Shown: positions 15,469-24,228 of the stretch, one piece after another
How the letters are laid out: the number at the start of each line of letters is the position of its first letter
Position numbering within the stretch: position 1 is the first letter of the stretch
Assembly (NCBI GenBank): GCA_017397655.1
Contig: JAFQIG010000046.1
Span: 1 to 46,615 of the forward strand
DNA length: 46,615 nucleotides
DNA from: Clostridia bacterium
GTDB lineage: Bacteria > Bacillota > Clostridia > Oscillospirales > Acutalibacteraceae
Reading direction: 5' to 3'
Made by a program: the position numbers and the translations under genes
The notes under the pieces: model-generated
Seen by the model: only the letters and a program-made list of their open reading frames with translations
Told to the model about the DNA's origin: nothing
The model's database searches: none

Positions 15469-16668
15469 ATGGAGAAATTTGCGTTTTTCTTCCACGGCGG
15501 AAGCGGTAACAGAGGTTGTGAAGCTCTGGTTACGGCAACTTCTGCCATGCTGAAAAGAACTTTCGGTGACAGCTTTATCCGCCTTTATTCAATGGCAAAG
15601 AACGAGGATGAAAAAAGCGGGTATAAGGATGTATCGGAAATTGTCGATATGATGATCGAAAACAGAGCATCCGAGATTATCGGTTTTGCCGATAAAATCA
15701 AGATAAAGCTGTTGTCAAAAAAATCATCACACGAAGCTGACGAATACTTTTATTCCAGACTTTTTTCGGTATTACCGTTAAAGGGTGACGGAGTGTTTCT
15801 GTCGATCGGCGGTGACAATTACTGCTATGGTGAAAATAACACGTTTTTTGCTTTTCACAAACTGTTGAAAAAGCTCGGTAAAAAAACGGTTCTGTGGGGA
15901 TGCTCACTTGACGAAAGCTCTTTCTCTCATTACAACAAGCTGGATCTGTCCGGGTATGATTGGATATTTGCACGTGAGACTGGTACATATGAGCTTCTGA
16001 AGCAAAAGGGATTTTCCAATATGTATCTTTTTCCCGATCCTGCTTTTACACTCGAAAAGGAGCTTTTGCCCTTGCCCGAAGGATTTGTTGAGGGAAAGAT
16101 GATAGGCATAAATGCGAGTCCGCTTGTTTTTAAATATGAGAGCGAAAAATCAAAGGGGCTTGGTATAAAATCCTATGAACGTCTCATAGAATATATACTT
16201 GAGAACACCGATAATTCTGTTTTGCTTGTGCCTCATGTGTTCTGGTCATCAAATGATGACAGAAAACCGCTTTTGCAGCTTTATGAAAAGTATAAGGACA
16301 GCGGCAGGATACTGATGCTTGACGGAGAGAAATATACAGCGAATCAGATAAAAGGATATATTTCAAGGTGCAGAGCCTTTATCGGTGCCAGAACTCATTC
16401 GACGATTGCGGCATATTCTACGTGTGTTCCGACACTTGTTCTCGGTTACAGCGTAAAGAGTGTGAACATCGCAAAGGATCTTTTCGGGACAACCGACGGA
16501 TACGTGGTTCCGATTGATCTTTTACAGGATGAGTACGGACTCTCCAAGGCGTTTTCAAAGCTTTTAGCTAACGAGGAAAATCACAGAGAAACGCTTCAGC
16601 GCATAATGCCCGGATATATAGAAAAGGCGTTTTCGGCAGCAGAAAAATTAAAGGAATTAATCGGATAA
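15469..16668 (+). CDS. Polysaccharide pyruvyl transferase family protein
   Basis: A 399-residue protein of the PS_pyruv_trans family, related to CsaB and WcaK. These transfer pyruvate from PEP to a sugar in a surface polymer. Features are the HGGSGNRGCEALV start (glycine-rich loop), LSIGGDNYCYG, the interdomain GCSLDESSF, and the C-terminal CRAFIGARTHSTIAAYSTCVPTLVLGYSVKS segment with the family's conserved Arg-x-His. It lies 13 bases after the Wzt gene and probably closes that operon, suggesting that the exported glycan is pyruvylated. Some family members have other activities, so the donor is inferred. Confidence 0.85.
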   Translation: MEKFAFFFHGGSGNRGCEALVTATSAMLKRTFGDSFIRLYSMAKNEDEKSGYKDVSEIVDMMIENRASEIIGFADKIKIKLLSKKSSHEADEYFYSRLFSVLPLKGDGVFLSIGGDNYCYGENNTFFAFHKLLKKLGKKTVLWGCSLDESSFSHYNKLDLSGYDWIFARETGTYELLKQKGFSNMYLFPDPAFTLEKELLPLPEGFVEGKMIGINASPLVFKYESEKSKGLGIKSYERLIEYILENTDNSVLLVPHVFWSSNDDRKPLLQLYEKYKDSGRILMLDGEKYTANQIKGYISRCRAFIGARTHSTIAAYSTCVPTLVLGYSVKSVNIAKDLFGTTDGYVVPIDLLQDEYGLSKAFSKLLANEENHRETLQRIMPGYIEKAFSAAEKLKELIG

Positions 16669-16676
16669 AAATTATC

Positions 16677-16705
16677 TTTACAGAACGACTTTTTTGTTGT
16701 AAAAT
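16677..16705 (+). promoter_or_regulatory. Promoter before pyrH
   Basis: TTTACA (16677-16682), 17 bases, TAAAAT (16700-16705), then GAAGGAG and the ATG at 16726. This likely gives the pyrH cluster its own transcript. Confidence 0.65.
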
Positions 16706-16725
16706 TAACTGAAGGAGATGTTAAT

Positions 16726-17433
16726 ATGCCTGTTTACAAACGTATACTTTTAAAGTTAAGCGGCGAAGTCCTTGCAGGAAACGCTAAAATGGGTATTGAT
16801 TTTGATACAGTCAATTCTGTTTGTTCGGCGATCAAGAAATGTGTTGACAGCGGTGTTGAGGTCGGTATCGTAGTCGGCGGAGGTAACTTCTGGCGTGGAC
16901 GTACGGGCGGCAATATGGACAGAACACGTGCTGATCATATGGGAATGCTTGCAACGGTTATGAATTCCTTGGCACTTGCCGACGGACTTGAGCAGCTGTC
17001 GGTTCCCGTCAGAGTTCAGACCGCAATAGCCATGCAGCAGATAGCGGAGCCGTACATCAGAAACAAGGCGGTTCGTCATTTTGAAAAGGGCAGAGTCGTT
17101 ATCTTCGGATGCGGTACGGGTAACCCGTTCTTTACGACAGATACTGCGGCTGCTCTTCGTGCAATCGAAATCGGTGCCGATATTATGTTCAAAGCATCCA
17201 ACGTCGATGGTATCTATGACAAGGATCCGCATAAGTTTGAGGATGCTAAGAAGTACGACACTCTGTCGTATACGGATATTCTTGCAAATGACCTTAAGGT
17301 TATGGACGGTACGGCGGCATCTCTTTGCAGAGATAACAAGTTACCGATTCTCGTGTTTAATCTGGAAGATCCCGTTAATATTATTAAAGCGGTTAACGGC
17401 GAAAATATAGGAACAATTGTTAAGGAGGACTGA
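16726..17433 (+). CDS. pyrH: UMP kinase
   Basis: A 235-residue amino-acid-kinase-fold enzyme that phosphorylates UMP to UDP with ATP, feeding RNA and sugar-nucleotide synthesis. Clear motifs are [15 protein letters not shown] at the N-terminus, [52 protein letters not shown] and the [18 protein letters not shown] loop. Length matches bacterial PyrH. The frr gene starts 3 bases downstream. Confidence 0.97.
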   Translation: MPVYKRILLKLSGEVLAGNAKMGIDFDTVNSVCSAIKKCVDSGVEVGIVVGGGNFWRGRTGGNMDRTRADHMGMLATVMNSLALADGLEQLSVPVRVQTAIAMQQIAEPYIRNKAVRHFEKGRVVIFGCGTGNPFFTTDTAAALRAIEIGADIMFKASNVDGIYDKDPHKFEDAKKYDTLSYTDILANDLKVMDGTAASLCRDNKLPILVFNLEDPVNIIKAVNGENIGTIVKED

Positions 17434-17436
17434 TTT

Positions 17437-17991
17437 ATGGATACAGTAATTTCAACAGCAAGAGAAAAAATGGGCAAAACAATAACAGCGCTTAAGAATG
17501 AATATGCTTCTATCAGAGCAGGCAGAGCAAATGCTGCCGTTCTTGATAAGATCAAGGTAGATTATTACGGAGTTCCCACACCCATCAACCAGATGGCAGC
17601 TATTTCCGTAGCAGAAGCAAGAATTCTCAACATTCAGCCGTGGGATGTTTCCACACTTCATCCTATCGAAAAGGCAATTCAGGCATCTGACATCGGCATT
17701 AACCCTCAGAATGACGGCAGAATCATCCGTCTTGTATTCCCTCAGCTTACAGAGGAAAAGCGTAAAGAGCTTGCAAAGGAAGTTCGCAAGACAGCAGAGG
17801 ATTCAAAGGTAGCTATCAGATCTATCAGAAGAGATGCTATTGATAAGATTAAGAAGATGGAAAAGGCATCAGAGATTACGGAAGACGACCTTAAGATCGG
17901 CGAAAAAGAATTGCAGGATCTTACTGATGAGTATGTAAAGAAGATTGACGCTCTTTCTGCTGAAAAAGAGAAAGAGATCATGGAGATCTGA
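17437..17991 (+). CDS. frr: Ribosome recycling factor
   Basis: A 184-residue protein of the expected length that splits post-termination ribosomes with EF-G. It shows the family landmarks SIRAGRANAAVLDKIKVDYYGVPTP near the N-terminus, ISVAEARILNIQPWD, and the C-terminal helix with IRSIRRDAIDKIKKMEK. AAGGAGG overlaps the end of pyrH. Its stop codon shares a base with the uppS start. Confidence 0.97.
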   Translation: MDTVISTAREKMGKTITALKNEYASIRAGRANAAVLDKIKVDYYGVPTPINQMAAISVAEARILNIQPWDVSTLHPIEKAIQASDIGINPQNDGRIIRLVFPQLTEEKRKELAKEVRKTAEDSKVAIRSIRRDAIDKIKKMEKASEITEDDLKIGEKELQDLTDEYVKKIDALSAEKEKEIMEI

Positions 17992-18710
17992 TGGTAGATA
18001 AGGATAAACTGCCGAGACACGTCGGCATAATAATGGACGGCAACGGACGTTGGGCAAAGCAGAGAGGCTTGCCGAGAACGGAAGGGCACAAAAAAGGTGC
18101 TGAGGTTTTCAGAGACATCAGCACTTATGCATCGGAGCTCGGTATTGAGTATCTCACATTTTATGCTTTTTCGACCGAGAATTGGAAGCGCCCCGAGCAG
18201 GAAGTCAGCGTTATCATGGATATTTTCCGTGATTTCCTGCACGAAGCTCAGGACCGCAAAGCGGAGAACGAAGAAAAGGGATTTCGCTTTCGCTTTATCG
18301 GTGATATGAGTAAAATGGCGGATGATATCAAGATGCTTGCAACGATTCTTGAAGCGGATTCTTCCGACAAAAGTCATACCGTTATCAACGTAGCGGCAAA
18401 CTATGGCGGACGAAGCGAGATTTTGCGTGCAACAACACGTATCGCGGAGCTTGTTGCAAAAGGCGAAATAAGCTCTGAGGACATAACCGAGGATATGTTT
18501 TCCTCAATGCTTTATACGGCAGAGCAGCCCGATCCCGATCTGATAATCAGACCAAGCGGCGAGTACAGACTGTCAAACTTTCTGACATGGCAGTCGGCGT
18601 ATTCCGAGTTCTGGTTTTCGGATGTCCTTTGGCCCGATTTTACGAGAGACGATTTTGACAAAGCGCTGAATGATTTTGCTAACCGTTCAAGACGTTTTGG
18701 AGCTGTTTAA
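17991..18710 (+). CDS. uppS: Undecaprenyl diphosphate synthase
   Basis: A 239-residue cis-prenyltransferase that extends farnesyl-PP with IPP to undecaprenyl-PP, the carrier lipid for cell wall and exported glycans. The catalytic MDGNGRWAK (Asp16) with GHKKGAE, the hydrophobic tunnel region LTFYAFSTENWKRP, and the C-terminal DLIIRPSGEYRLSNFLTWQSAYSEFWF block with the IPP-binding Arg residues are all present. The start ATG overlaps frr (TGATGG). Confidence 0.97.
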   Translation: MVDKDKLPRHVGIIMDGNGRWAKQRGLPRTEGHKKGAEVFRDISTYASELGIEYLTFYAFSTENWKRPEQEVSVIMDIFRDFLHEAQDRKAENEEKGFRFRFIGDMSKMADDIKMLATILEADSSDKSHTVINVAANYGGRSEILRATTRIAELVAKGEISSEDITEDMFSSMLYTAEQPDPDLIIRPSGEYRLSNFLTWQSAYSEFWFSDVLWPDFTRDDFDKALNDFANRSRRFGAV

Positions 18711-18734
18711 TTACAGCGTTATTGTTATAGTATT

Positions 18735-18781
18735 GAAAGGTAACAACACCGATTCGGTGTTGCGCATGGCATGCAAAAATG
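18735..18781 (+). promoter_or_regulatory. Hairpin between a displaced ribosome binding site and the cdsA start
   Basis: GAAAGG (18735-18740) is the only reasonable ribosome binding site, 38 bases before the ATG at 18779. Between them CAACACCG (18744-18751) pairs with CGGTGTTG (18755-18762), which would shorten the effective distance. A GCATGC palindrome follows. The hairpin may tune cdsA translation. Confidence 0.35.
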
Positions 18782-19666
18782 AAAAAGAAATTGTTAGTTG
18801 GTTCCTTTTGGGGTGTAGTCGGAATATTGCTGCTTTGTTTCCAGTTTACTCCGGCATTCAGTTTGGCGATTGCGTTTTTTACGGCTGTAGCAAGCTATGA
18901 AATATTAAACGTTGCACAGGTCAAGAACAAGGCGATGATTACATTGTCCTGTATTACTGCGGCATTGATACCGCTTATCGTAGATTACAATGCGGATTTC
19001 GGTTTTTTGAGTAAGATTCCGATTTCAACTGCATCACTTATACTTATCTACTTGTTTTTACAGGTAATCTTTATGTTCACAAGGTTTGAAAAGACACGCT
19101 TTGAACACGTGACAATGTCGATGTTTTCGGGTCTTGTCATACCGTACCTTATGTCAAGGCTTATTGTGATCCGTGATTTGCATCAGGCGTATCCTGAGTT
19201 TTATACAAGATCAAACGCCGCTTATCTTACGTTGTCGGTGCTTGTATGCTGTTGGATAACCGATACAATGTCATTTATTTTCGGAAGCAAGCTCGGCAAG
19301 CATAAAATGGCTCCGAAAATCAGTCCCAAAAAGACTTGGGAAGGTGCTGTCGGCGGTCTTTTGGGAACAACCGTAATCAATGTGATCGTCTGGCTTGTGT
19401 TCTTTGCACTTTCAAAGCTCGGTTGGATTACTCCCATCTTTATGCCTGTCTGGGCAGTTCCGATCTTTACAATAATTCTTTCTGCCATCTCGATGATCGG
19501 CGACCTTGCCGCATCAACCATCAAAAGGAATTACGGCATCAAGGATTTCGGAAAGCTCATGGGCGATACGCACGGCGGTGTAATGGATAGGTTTGACAGC
19601 GCCGTATACGTATGTGGAGCCGCATACATATTTATTGAGATTTTTGAATATTTCAGACTTTCATAA
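18779..19666 (+). CDS. cdsA: Phosphatidate cytidylyltransferase
   Basis: A 295-residue membrane enzyme making CDP-diacylglycerol from phosphatidate and CTP. It has about seven membrane segments. The conserved C-terminal half has SKLGKHKMAPKISPKKTWEG and the signature KRNYGIKDFGKLMGDTHGGVMDRFDS, in which the usual PGHGG is DTHGG. The ATG at 18779 gives the normal MKKK-hydrophobic start even though its ribosome binding site is unusually distant. Nine bases separate it from dxr. Confidence 0.95.
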   Translation: MKKKLLVGSFWGVVGILLLCFQFTPAFSLAIAFFTAVASYEILNVAQVKNKAMITLSCITAALIPLIVDYNADFGFLSKIPISTASLILIYLFLQVIFMFTRFEKTRFEHVTMSMFSGLVIPYLMSRLIVIRDLHQAYPEFYTRSNAAYLTLSVLVCCWITDTMSFIFGSKLGKHKMAPKISPKKTWEGAVGGLLGTTVINVIVWLVFFALSKLGWITPIFMPVWAVPIFTIILSAISMIGDLAASTIKRNYGIKDFGKLMGDTHGGVMDRFDSAVYVCGAAYIFIEIFEYFRLS

Positions 19667-19675
19667 GGTGCAAAA

Positions 19676-20824
19676 ATGGATAATCAGATGTTAACTATTC
19701 TCGGTTCAACAGGTTCAATAGGACAACAAGCCCTCGAGGTTGCCAAACTTCGGGGCTTTGGCATTTTCGCATTAACTGCACACAGTAATGTTGATATCAT
19801 CGAAAAGCAGATAAGGGAATTTAAGCCCCGAAAGGCTGCGATGTACAGCGAAGAGGCTGCAAAAGAATTGAAGCTTCGAGTAGCGGATACGGATACAAAA
19901 GTTCTTTGCGGTATGGACGGTATATGCGAATGCTCCGGCGAAAAGGTTGACTTTGTACTCAACAGCATAGTCGGTATGGCAGGACTCTTGCCTACGATCT
20001 CGGCCATAAAATCCGCCAATAAGCTGGCGCTTGCCAACAAAGAGACTCTTGTTGCAGGCGGTCATATAGTAACGGAGCTGGCAAAAGCGAACAACGTGCC
20101 GATACTTCCCGTTGACAGCGAGCATTCGGCGATCTTTCAGTCGCTTCAGGGAATGAGTGATAAAAAGGAGATCAAGCGTCTTATTCTGACAGCTTCGGGA
20201 GGTCCGTTCTTCGGAAAAACCAAAGAAGAGCTTGAATCCGTTACACTTGAGCAGGCGCTCAATCATCCCAATTGGAGTATGGGGGCTAAGATCACCGTTG
20301 ATTCTGCAACGATGATGAATAAGGGACTGGAGCTTATTGAAGCGGTCTGGCTTTTTGATGTTTCACCAAAGGATATAGATATACTTGTTCACAGGCAGAG
20401 CGTAATTCATTCGCTTGTAGAGTTTGTCGATAATTCGGTAATCGCACAGCTCGGAGTGCCGGATATGAGAATCCCGATTCAGTATGCGCTGACATATCCC
20501 GAGCGCTATCCGTCACCGGTAAAGCAATTGAGGCTTGAAGAGTACGCAACACTTACATTTTCACAGCCCGATTATGATACGTTCAGCTGTATAAATCTGT
20601 GCAAAGAGGCAATACTGAGTGGTGGACTTTTCCCTGCGGCGGTAAACTCTGCCAACGAGGCGGCAAACCTTCTTTTCAGACAGGGTAAAATCAGGTTTAT
20701 GGATATACCTGAGCTTGTCAGGAAGGCGGCGAGTGAAGTGCCGAATGTAACGGATTTTACTACAGACGATATTTTTGAAACAGATAAACTGATGAGAAGC
20801 CTTGTTAACGGCTATGTAATATAA
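19676..20824 (+). CDS. dxr: 1-deoxy-D-xylulose 5-phosphate reductoisomerase
   Basis: A 382-residue enzyme for the first committed step of the MEP isoprenoid pathway (DXP to MEP with NADPH). The NADPH site is LGSTGSIGQQALEV at the N-terminus. The metal and substrate sites are ALANKETLVAGG, PVDSEHSAIFQSLQG, LTASGGPFFG, and HPNWSMGAKITVDSATMMNKGLE. The length is typical. It supplies precursors for UppS, and ispG from the same pathway is two genes downstream. Confidence 0.97.
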   Translation: MDNQMLTILGSTGSIGQQALEVAKLRGFGIFALTAHSNVDIIEKQIREFKPRKAAMYSEEAAKELKLRVADTDTKVLCGMDGICECSGEKVDFVLNSIVGMAGLLPTISAIKSANKLALANKETLVAGGHIVTELAKANNVPILPVDSEHSAIFQSLQGMSDKKEIKRLILTASGGPFFGKTKEELESVTLEQALNHPNWSMGAKITVDSATMMNKGLELIEAVWLFDVSPKDIDILVHRQSVIHSLVEFVDNSVIAQLGVPDMRIPIQYALTYPERYPSPVKQLRLEEYATLTFSQPDYDTFSCINLCKEAILSGGLFPAAVNSANEAANLLFRQGKIRFMDIPELVRKAASEVPNVTDFTTDDIFETDKLMRSLVNGYVI

Positions 20825-20845
20825 CGAAAGGGACGGTTTCGTGTA

Positions 20846-21958
20846 GTGCGATGCCGTGTGTCAATTGATATGTCAGAATTTTTTTCCACGGTTGCAGTAG
20901 GATGGGGAAAGGTGTGGCCGATTTTATTTGCGATATTCTTTTTCGGCGTGATAATAATGTCGCACGAGCTTGGTCATTTTACATTTGCAAAGTTGTTTAA
21001 AGTAAAAGTAAATAAGTTTGCGATAGGAATGGGACCTAAGCTTTTCAAAAAGAAAAAAGGCGATACCGAGTATTCTTTGCGACTGTTTCCGATCGGCGGC
21101 TTTGTTGCGATGGAAGGCGAGGATGACGACAGCGAAGATGAGGGCGCATTCAGCAAGAAAAAGGTATGGCAAAGGATTATAATTGTTGCGGCAGGTGCCA
21201 TTGTCAATCTGATTCTCGGATTACTGATCGTGATTTTTATGCTGACACAGGAGAATCTTATCGGTACGCCGAGAGTGAATCAGTTTTATGAAGAAGCCAC
21301 AACCGTAAACTACGGTTTACAGGAAGGCGATATTATAAAGGAGATCAACGGCAGAAAGGTCTTTTCAAGCTATGATCTCAGCTTCCTTCTGTCAAGAGAT
21401 AAGGACGGAACCGTGGATTTTGTCGTTGACAGAAACGGCGAAGAAAAAGCTCTGTCGGGGGTAAGGTTTCAGACAGCAGAACTTGAAGACGGTACAACAA
21501 CCATGGTATTCGACTTTTCAGTAGTCGGTATTGAGCCTTCTTTTACGAGCGTTATCAAGTACGGATTTTTAGAGTCGATATCAATCGGCAGAATCGTCTG
21601 GATAAGCTTCTTTGACCTGATAACGGGAACGTACGGCTTCAGCGATTTGTCGGGTCCAATCGGAACGGTCGGCTATATTGCAGAAATAACTCAGGAAGCG
21701 GTAAAAACCGACATAACCCCGATGCTGATGATTTTAGCACTCATTTCAATCAATATCGGTATATTCAACCTTTTGCCCGTACCTGCACTTGACGGCGGCA
21801 GACTTTTCTTCCTGTTTATCGAGTTAATTTTCAGAAAGCCGATCAACAGAAAGTATGAAGGCTGGATTCATGCGGTAGGATTGGTTCTTTTGATGCTTCT
21901 GATGGTCGCAATTTCATTTTCAGATATAACAAAGCTTGTCCGAGGTGAGCTGTTTTGA
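20846..21958 (+). CDS. rseP: RIP metalloprotease RseP/RasP (site-2 protease)
   Basis: A 370-residue zinc intramembrane protease. The HELGH zinc site is at residues 40-44 in the first membrane segment. A PDZ domain occupies about 130-230 (YGLQEGDIIKEINGRKV). The third zinc ligand lies in NLLPVPALDGGR, and a membrane segment ends the protein. In Firmicutes RasP cuts anti-sigma factors and signal peptides, and so could act on the anti-sigma candidate at 690. The GTG at 20846 is chosen because GAAAGGGA lies 13 bases before it; an ATG at 20870 has no site. Confidence 0.93.
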   Translation: MRCRVSIDMSEFFSTVAVGWGKVWPILFAIFFFGVIIMSHELGHFTFAKLFKVKVNKFAIGMGPKLFKKKKGDTEYSLRLFPIGGFVAMEGEDDDSEDEGAFSKKKVWQRIIIVAAGAIVNLILGLLIVIFMLTQENLIGTPRVNQFYEEATTVNYGLQEGDIIKEINGRKVFSSYDLSFLLSRDKDGTVDFVVDRNGEEKALSGVRFQTAELEDGTTTMVFDFSVVGIEPSFTSVIKYGFLESISIGRIVWISFFDLITGTYGFSDLSGPIGTVGYIAEITQEAVKTDITPMLMILALISINIGIFNLLPVPALDGGRLFFLFIELIFRKPINRKYEGWIHAVGLVLLMLLMVAISFSDITKLVRGELF

Positions 21959-23007
21959 TTGAAAGAAGAGTTACAAGAAACGTAAAAGTCGGGGATATTA
22001 CAATAGGCTCCGATGCACCGATCAGCGTACAGTCGATGCTTAACGTGTCGGCAAAGGATATTGAGGGTACGGTCAGGCAGGCAAAGTCGCTTGAAGACGC
22101 AGGCTGTCAGATCATCCGTGCCGCAGTACCCGATATGGAAGCGGTAAAGCTTATTTATGCGCTTAAGGAGAATGTGAAAATTCCTGTTGTTGCGGATATA
22201 CATTTTGATTACAGACTTGCAATCGAGTCGGTTGCTGCAGGTGTGGATAAAGTCAGAATCAATCCGGGCAATATAGGTTCAGAGCAGCGTGTGGCAGAGG
22301 TTGTGTCTGCGTGCAGAAACAGGGGAGTACCGATAAGAATCGGTGTCAATTCGGGATCGGTGGAAAAGGAGCTTTTGTCGAAATACGGCGGAGCAACACC
22401 CGAGGCTATGGCGGAAAGTGCAATGAAGCACGTGGAGATACTTGAACATCACGATTTTGAGGATATCGTTATTTCGATAAAGTCATCGGATGTTCATAAG
22501 ATGATCGAAGCGTATTCGATAGTAGCCGACAGATGTGCATATCCGTTGCATCTTGGTGTAACGGAAGCAGGTACATATAAAATGGGTCTGATCAAATCGA
22601 GCATAGGTATCGGCTCATTGCTTGCAAGAGGAATCGGTGATACTATAAGAGTGTCGCTGACAGATGACCCGATTAAAGAGGTTGAAGCAGGCTTTGATAT
22701 TCTGAGAGCACTCGGTCTTTGCGAGAACAGTATTCAGATTGTTTCGTGTCCGACTTGCGGCAGAACGAAGATTGATCTCATCTCGCTTGTTAACAAAGTT
22801 GAAGAAAGACTGAAAAATATAAAAAAGCCCATCACCGTAGCGGTAATGGGATGTGCGGTCAACGGTCCGGGAGAAGCCTCGGCGGCGGATATCGGTGTTG
22901 CAGGCGGTGACGGATGCGGACTGATCTTTAAAAAGGGAGAAATAATCCGCAAGGTTCCCGAGAGTGAAATTGTTGACGAGCTTATAAAAGAAATAGAAAG
23001 TATGTAA
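21955..23007 (+). CDS. ispG: 4-hydroxy-3-methylbut-2-enyl diphosphate synthase
   Basis: A 350-residue iron-sulfur enzyme converting MEcPP to HMBPP near the end of the MEP pathway. The N-terminal TIM barrel starts RRVTRNVKVGDITIGSDAPISVQSM. The [4Fe-4S] ligands sit in VSCPTCGRTKIDL and AVMGCAVNGPGEA, with the conserved Glu at about residue 305. It starts at a TTG that overlaps the rseP stop (TTGA), with GAGGTGAG as ribosome binding site. It ends the conserved cluster. Confidence 0.97.
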   Translation: MIERRVTRNVKVGDITIGSDAPISVQSMLNVSAKDIEGTVRQAKSLEDAGCQIIRAAVPDMEAVKLIYALKENVKIPVVADIHFDYRLAIESVAAGVDKVRINPGNIGSEQRVAEVVSACRNRGVPIRIGVNSGSVEKELLSKYGGATPEAMAESAMKHVEILEHHDFEDIVISIKSSDVHKMIEAYSIVADRCAYPLHLGVTEAGTYKMGLIKSSIGIGSLLARGIGDTIRVSLTDDPIKEVEAGFDILRALGLCENSIQIVSCPTCGRTKIDLISLVNKVEERLKNIKKPITVAVMGCAVNGPGEASAADIGVAGGDGCGLIFKKGEIIRKVPESEIVDELIKEIESM

Positions 23008-23025
23008 AACACCATAAAAAGATTA

Positions 23026-23052
23026 GGGGCGGTTCGGATATTCCGAACCGCC
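23026..23052. terminator. Bidirectional terminator between ispG and the MarR/peptide operon
   Basis: GGGCGGTTCGG pairs with CCGAACCGCCC as an almost perfect palindrome. The minus-strand side is followed by CTAATCTTTTT, so it ends the minus-strand operon efficiently. The plus-strand side has no strong T-run, yet the stem probably also stops readthrough from ispG. Confidence 0.8.
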
Positions 23053-23125
23053 CGGATTATTCTGTTGGCCAAAAGAATTATATCTAATCCTTAGCAGAAC
23101 AAACCTTTTTTGTTAAGTACCTCAA

Positions 23126-23272
23126 TTATTTGAGACCGATGTTGCCGGCTGCCTTGAGGATAAGGTTTGCAAATGCTGTGAGTGCATCATAAGCATACTG
23201 AGATGCGTTAGATGTTGTAACCCAAGCAATAGCCTTCAAAATAACGTTGAGAACAGATTCCAAGATTGCCAT
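23126..23272 (-). CDS. Small hydrophobic/amphipathic 48-residue peptide
   Basis: An ORF of 48 residues with a very good ribosome binding site (AGAAAGGAG, 12 bases before the ATG at 23272). It starts MAILESVLNVILKAIAWVTT and ends LTAFANLILKAAGNIGLK. Two helical hydrophobic stretches flank a polar middle (TTSNASQYAYD). It has three Lys and two acidic residues, no signal peptide, no double-Gly leader and no Cys. It lies 62 bases after the MarR gene on the same strand, with a strong terminator downstream. Length and shape recall leaderless bacteriocins or phenol-soluble-modulin-like peptides, though it is less cationic. A small membrane regulator or toxin is equally possible. Confidence 0.7.
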   Translation of the reverse strand: MAILESVLNVILKAIAWVTTSNASQYAYDALTAFANLILKAAGNIGLK

Positions 23273-23334
23273 TGTTATTATTGGCTCCTTTCTTAGTTTT
23301 TATACAAACAGCGATGGCTGATTGAATAACGGAA

Positions 23335-23826
23335 TTAAAGTCTGGTTCCTCGTCTTATGGTAGGTTGAACGATAACCGTTTCCTGCACAGTGTCTGCATC
23401 GGCAGGAGAGGAAACCTTTGTAAGCAGGTGAAGCAGCGTTCCGAGCTCGTCCGAAGAAAGCGAAGAAAAAGCTGAGTTGACAAAAGATGTAAACTCTTCT
23501 TTTAATCGTTCAATCTCAAGCTTGCCGGACTGAGTAATCTCCAACAAAGATTTACGTTTGTCAGCAGAATCCTGCATTTTGACGGCAAATCCGGACTGAA
23601 TAAGCTTGTCTGCGATTTCGCTTGCAGACGAAGCTGTGATGCTGAGCTTTGAAGCGAGCTCTGACTGAGAGGAGGCACCGTTTTCGGATAAAAGGCGGAG
23701 CATCTTTCCCTGACCGCAGGTGTAACCGATCGAGTTATGTCTGTTAAGACTAATGTTAAGCGAACGGTAAAGCTGTTCGATCGCATCAAATACATCGCAC
23801 GGAAGCTTATGGTTATAATTGCTCAT
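23335..23826 (-). CDS. MarR-family transcriptional regulator
   Basis: A 163-residue winged-helix protein. Helical dimerisation segments surround the core GYTCGQGKMLRLLSENGASSQSELASKLSITASSASEIADKLIQSGFAVKMQDSADKRKSLLEITQSG, with the wing containing the conserved DKR. I chose the ATG at 23826 (AGGA nine bases upstream) over a 26-residue upstream extension with no site that runs toward the promoter. It is probably autoregulated through an inverted repeat at the -10. The C-terminal tail after about residue 140 (VIVQPTIRRGTRL) is unusual. The likely co-transcribed partner is the 48-residue peptide gene. Confidence 0.88.
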   Translation of the reverse strand: MSNYNHKLPCDVFDAIEQLYRSLNISLNRHNSIGYTCGQGKMLRLLSENGASSQSELASKLSITASSASEIADKLIQSGFAVKMQDSADKRKSLLEITQSGKLEIERLKEEFTSFVNSAFSSLSSDELGTLLHLLTKVSSPADADTVQETVIVQPTIRRGTRL

Positions 23827-23879
23827 AAAACAAATTCCTACACCGCATTGGTGACATAAAGCGAAGATTAAACTAATAG

Positions 23880-23917
23880 AACGTTTATAATATACCACAA
23901 ACATTCAAATATTGCAA
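23880..23917 (-). promoter_or_regulatory. Promoter and candidate operator of the MarR/peptide operon
   Basis: On the minus strand TTGCAA (23917-23912), 17 bases, TATATT (23894-23889). An inverted repeat, AATGTTT and AAACGTT separated by 12 bases (23880-23905), straddles the -10 and is a plausible MarR site. Confidence 0.55.
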
Positions 23918-24228
23918 GCATTTTTTTGTAATTTTTTTGTAATTCTTTGTAGTAATTTTTGGAAACTTGCACAATAATCGACAGGTTGTGTTGTATATTA
24001 TTTTTGAGCATAAATGTAGTGGTTGTGCAAATGTGAATAATTTTTTAAAATTAATAAAATTACTGAAAAAATTGCTTATTTTTTTCGTTTTATATTGACA
24101 ATGACAGTATATTATGTTAATGTTTATTTGTCTATTAGTGTTCCCTGGGATAGCTATGCGCGTCTTTGCGTTATGCTTTCCTTCAGAACGCAGAAGATCA
24201 TTTAGCTTTTTGAATGGAGGTAAAAAGA
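23918..24228 (+). promoter_or_regulatory. AT-rich upstream region of the giant surface protein
   Basis: This gap of about 310 bases is very AT-rich and holds no convincing gene. TTGACA at 24095-24100 is followed 17 bases later by a weak TAATGT (24118-24123), a possible promoter with an untranslated leader of about 100 bases. The ribosome binding site is GGAGGT at 24217-24222, which also shows that the in-frame ATG at 24214 is not the start. Poly-T tracts near 23922-23940 and 24040-24085 may bend the DNA or act as UP elements. Confidence 0.4.
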
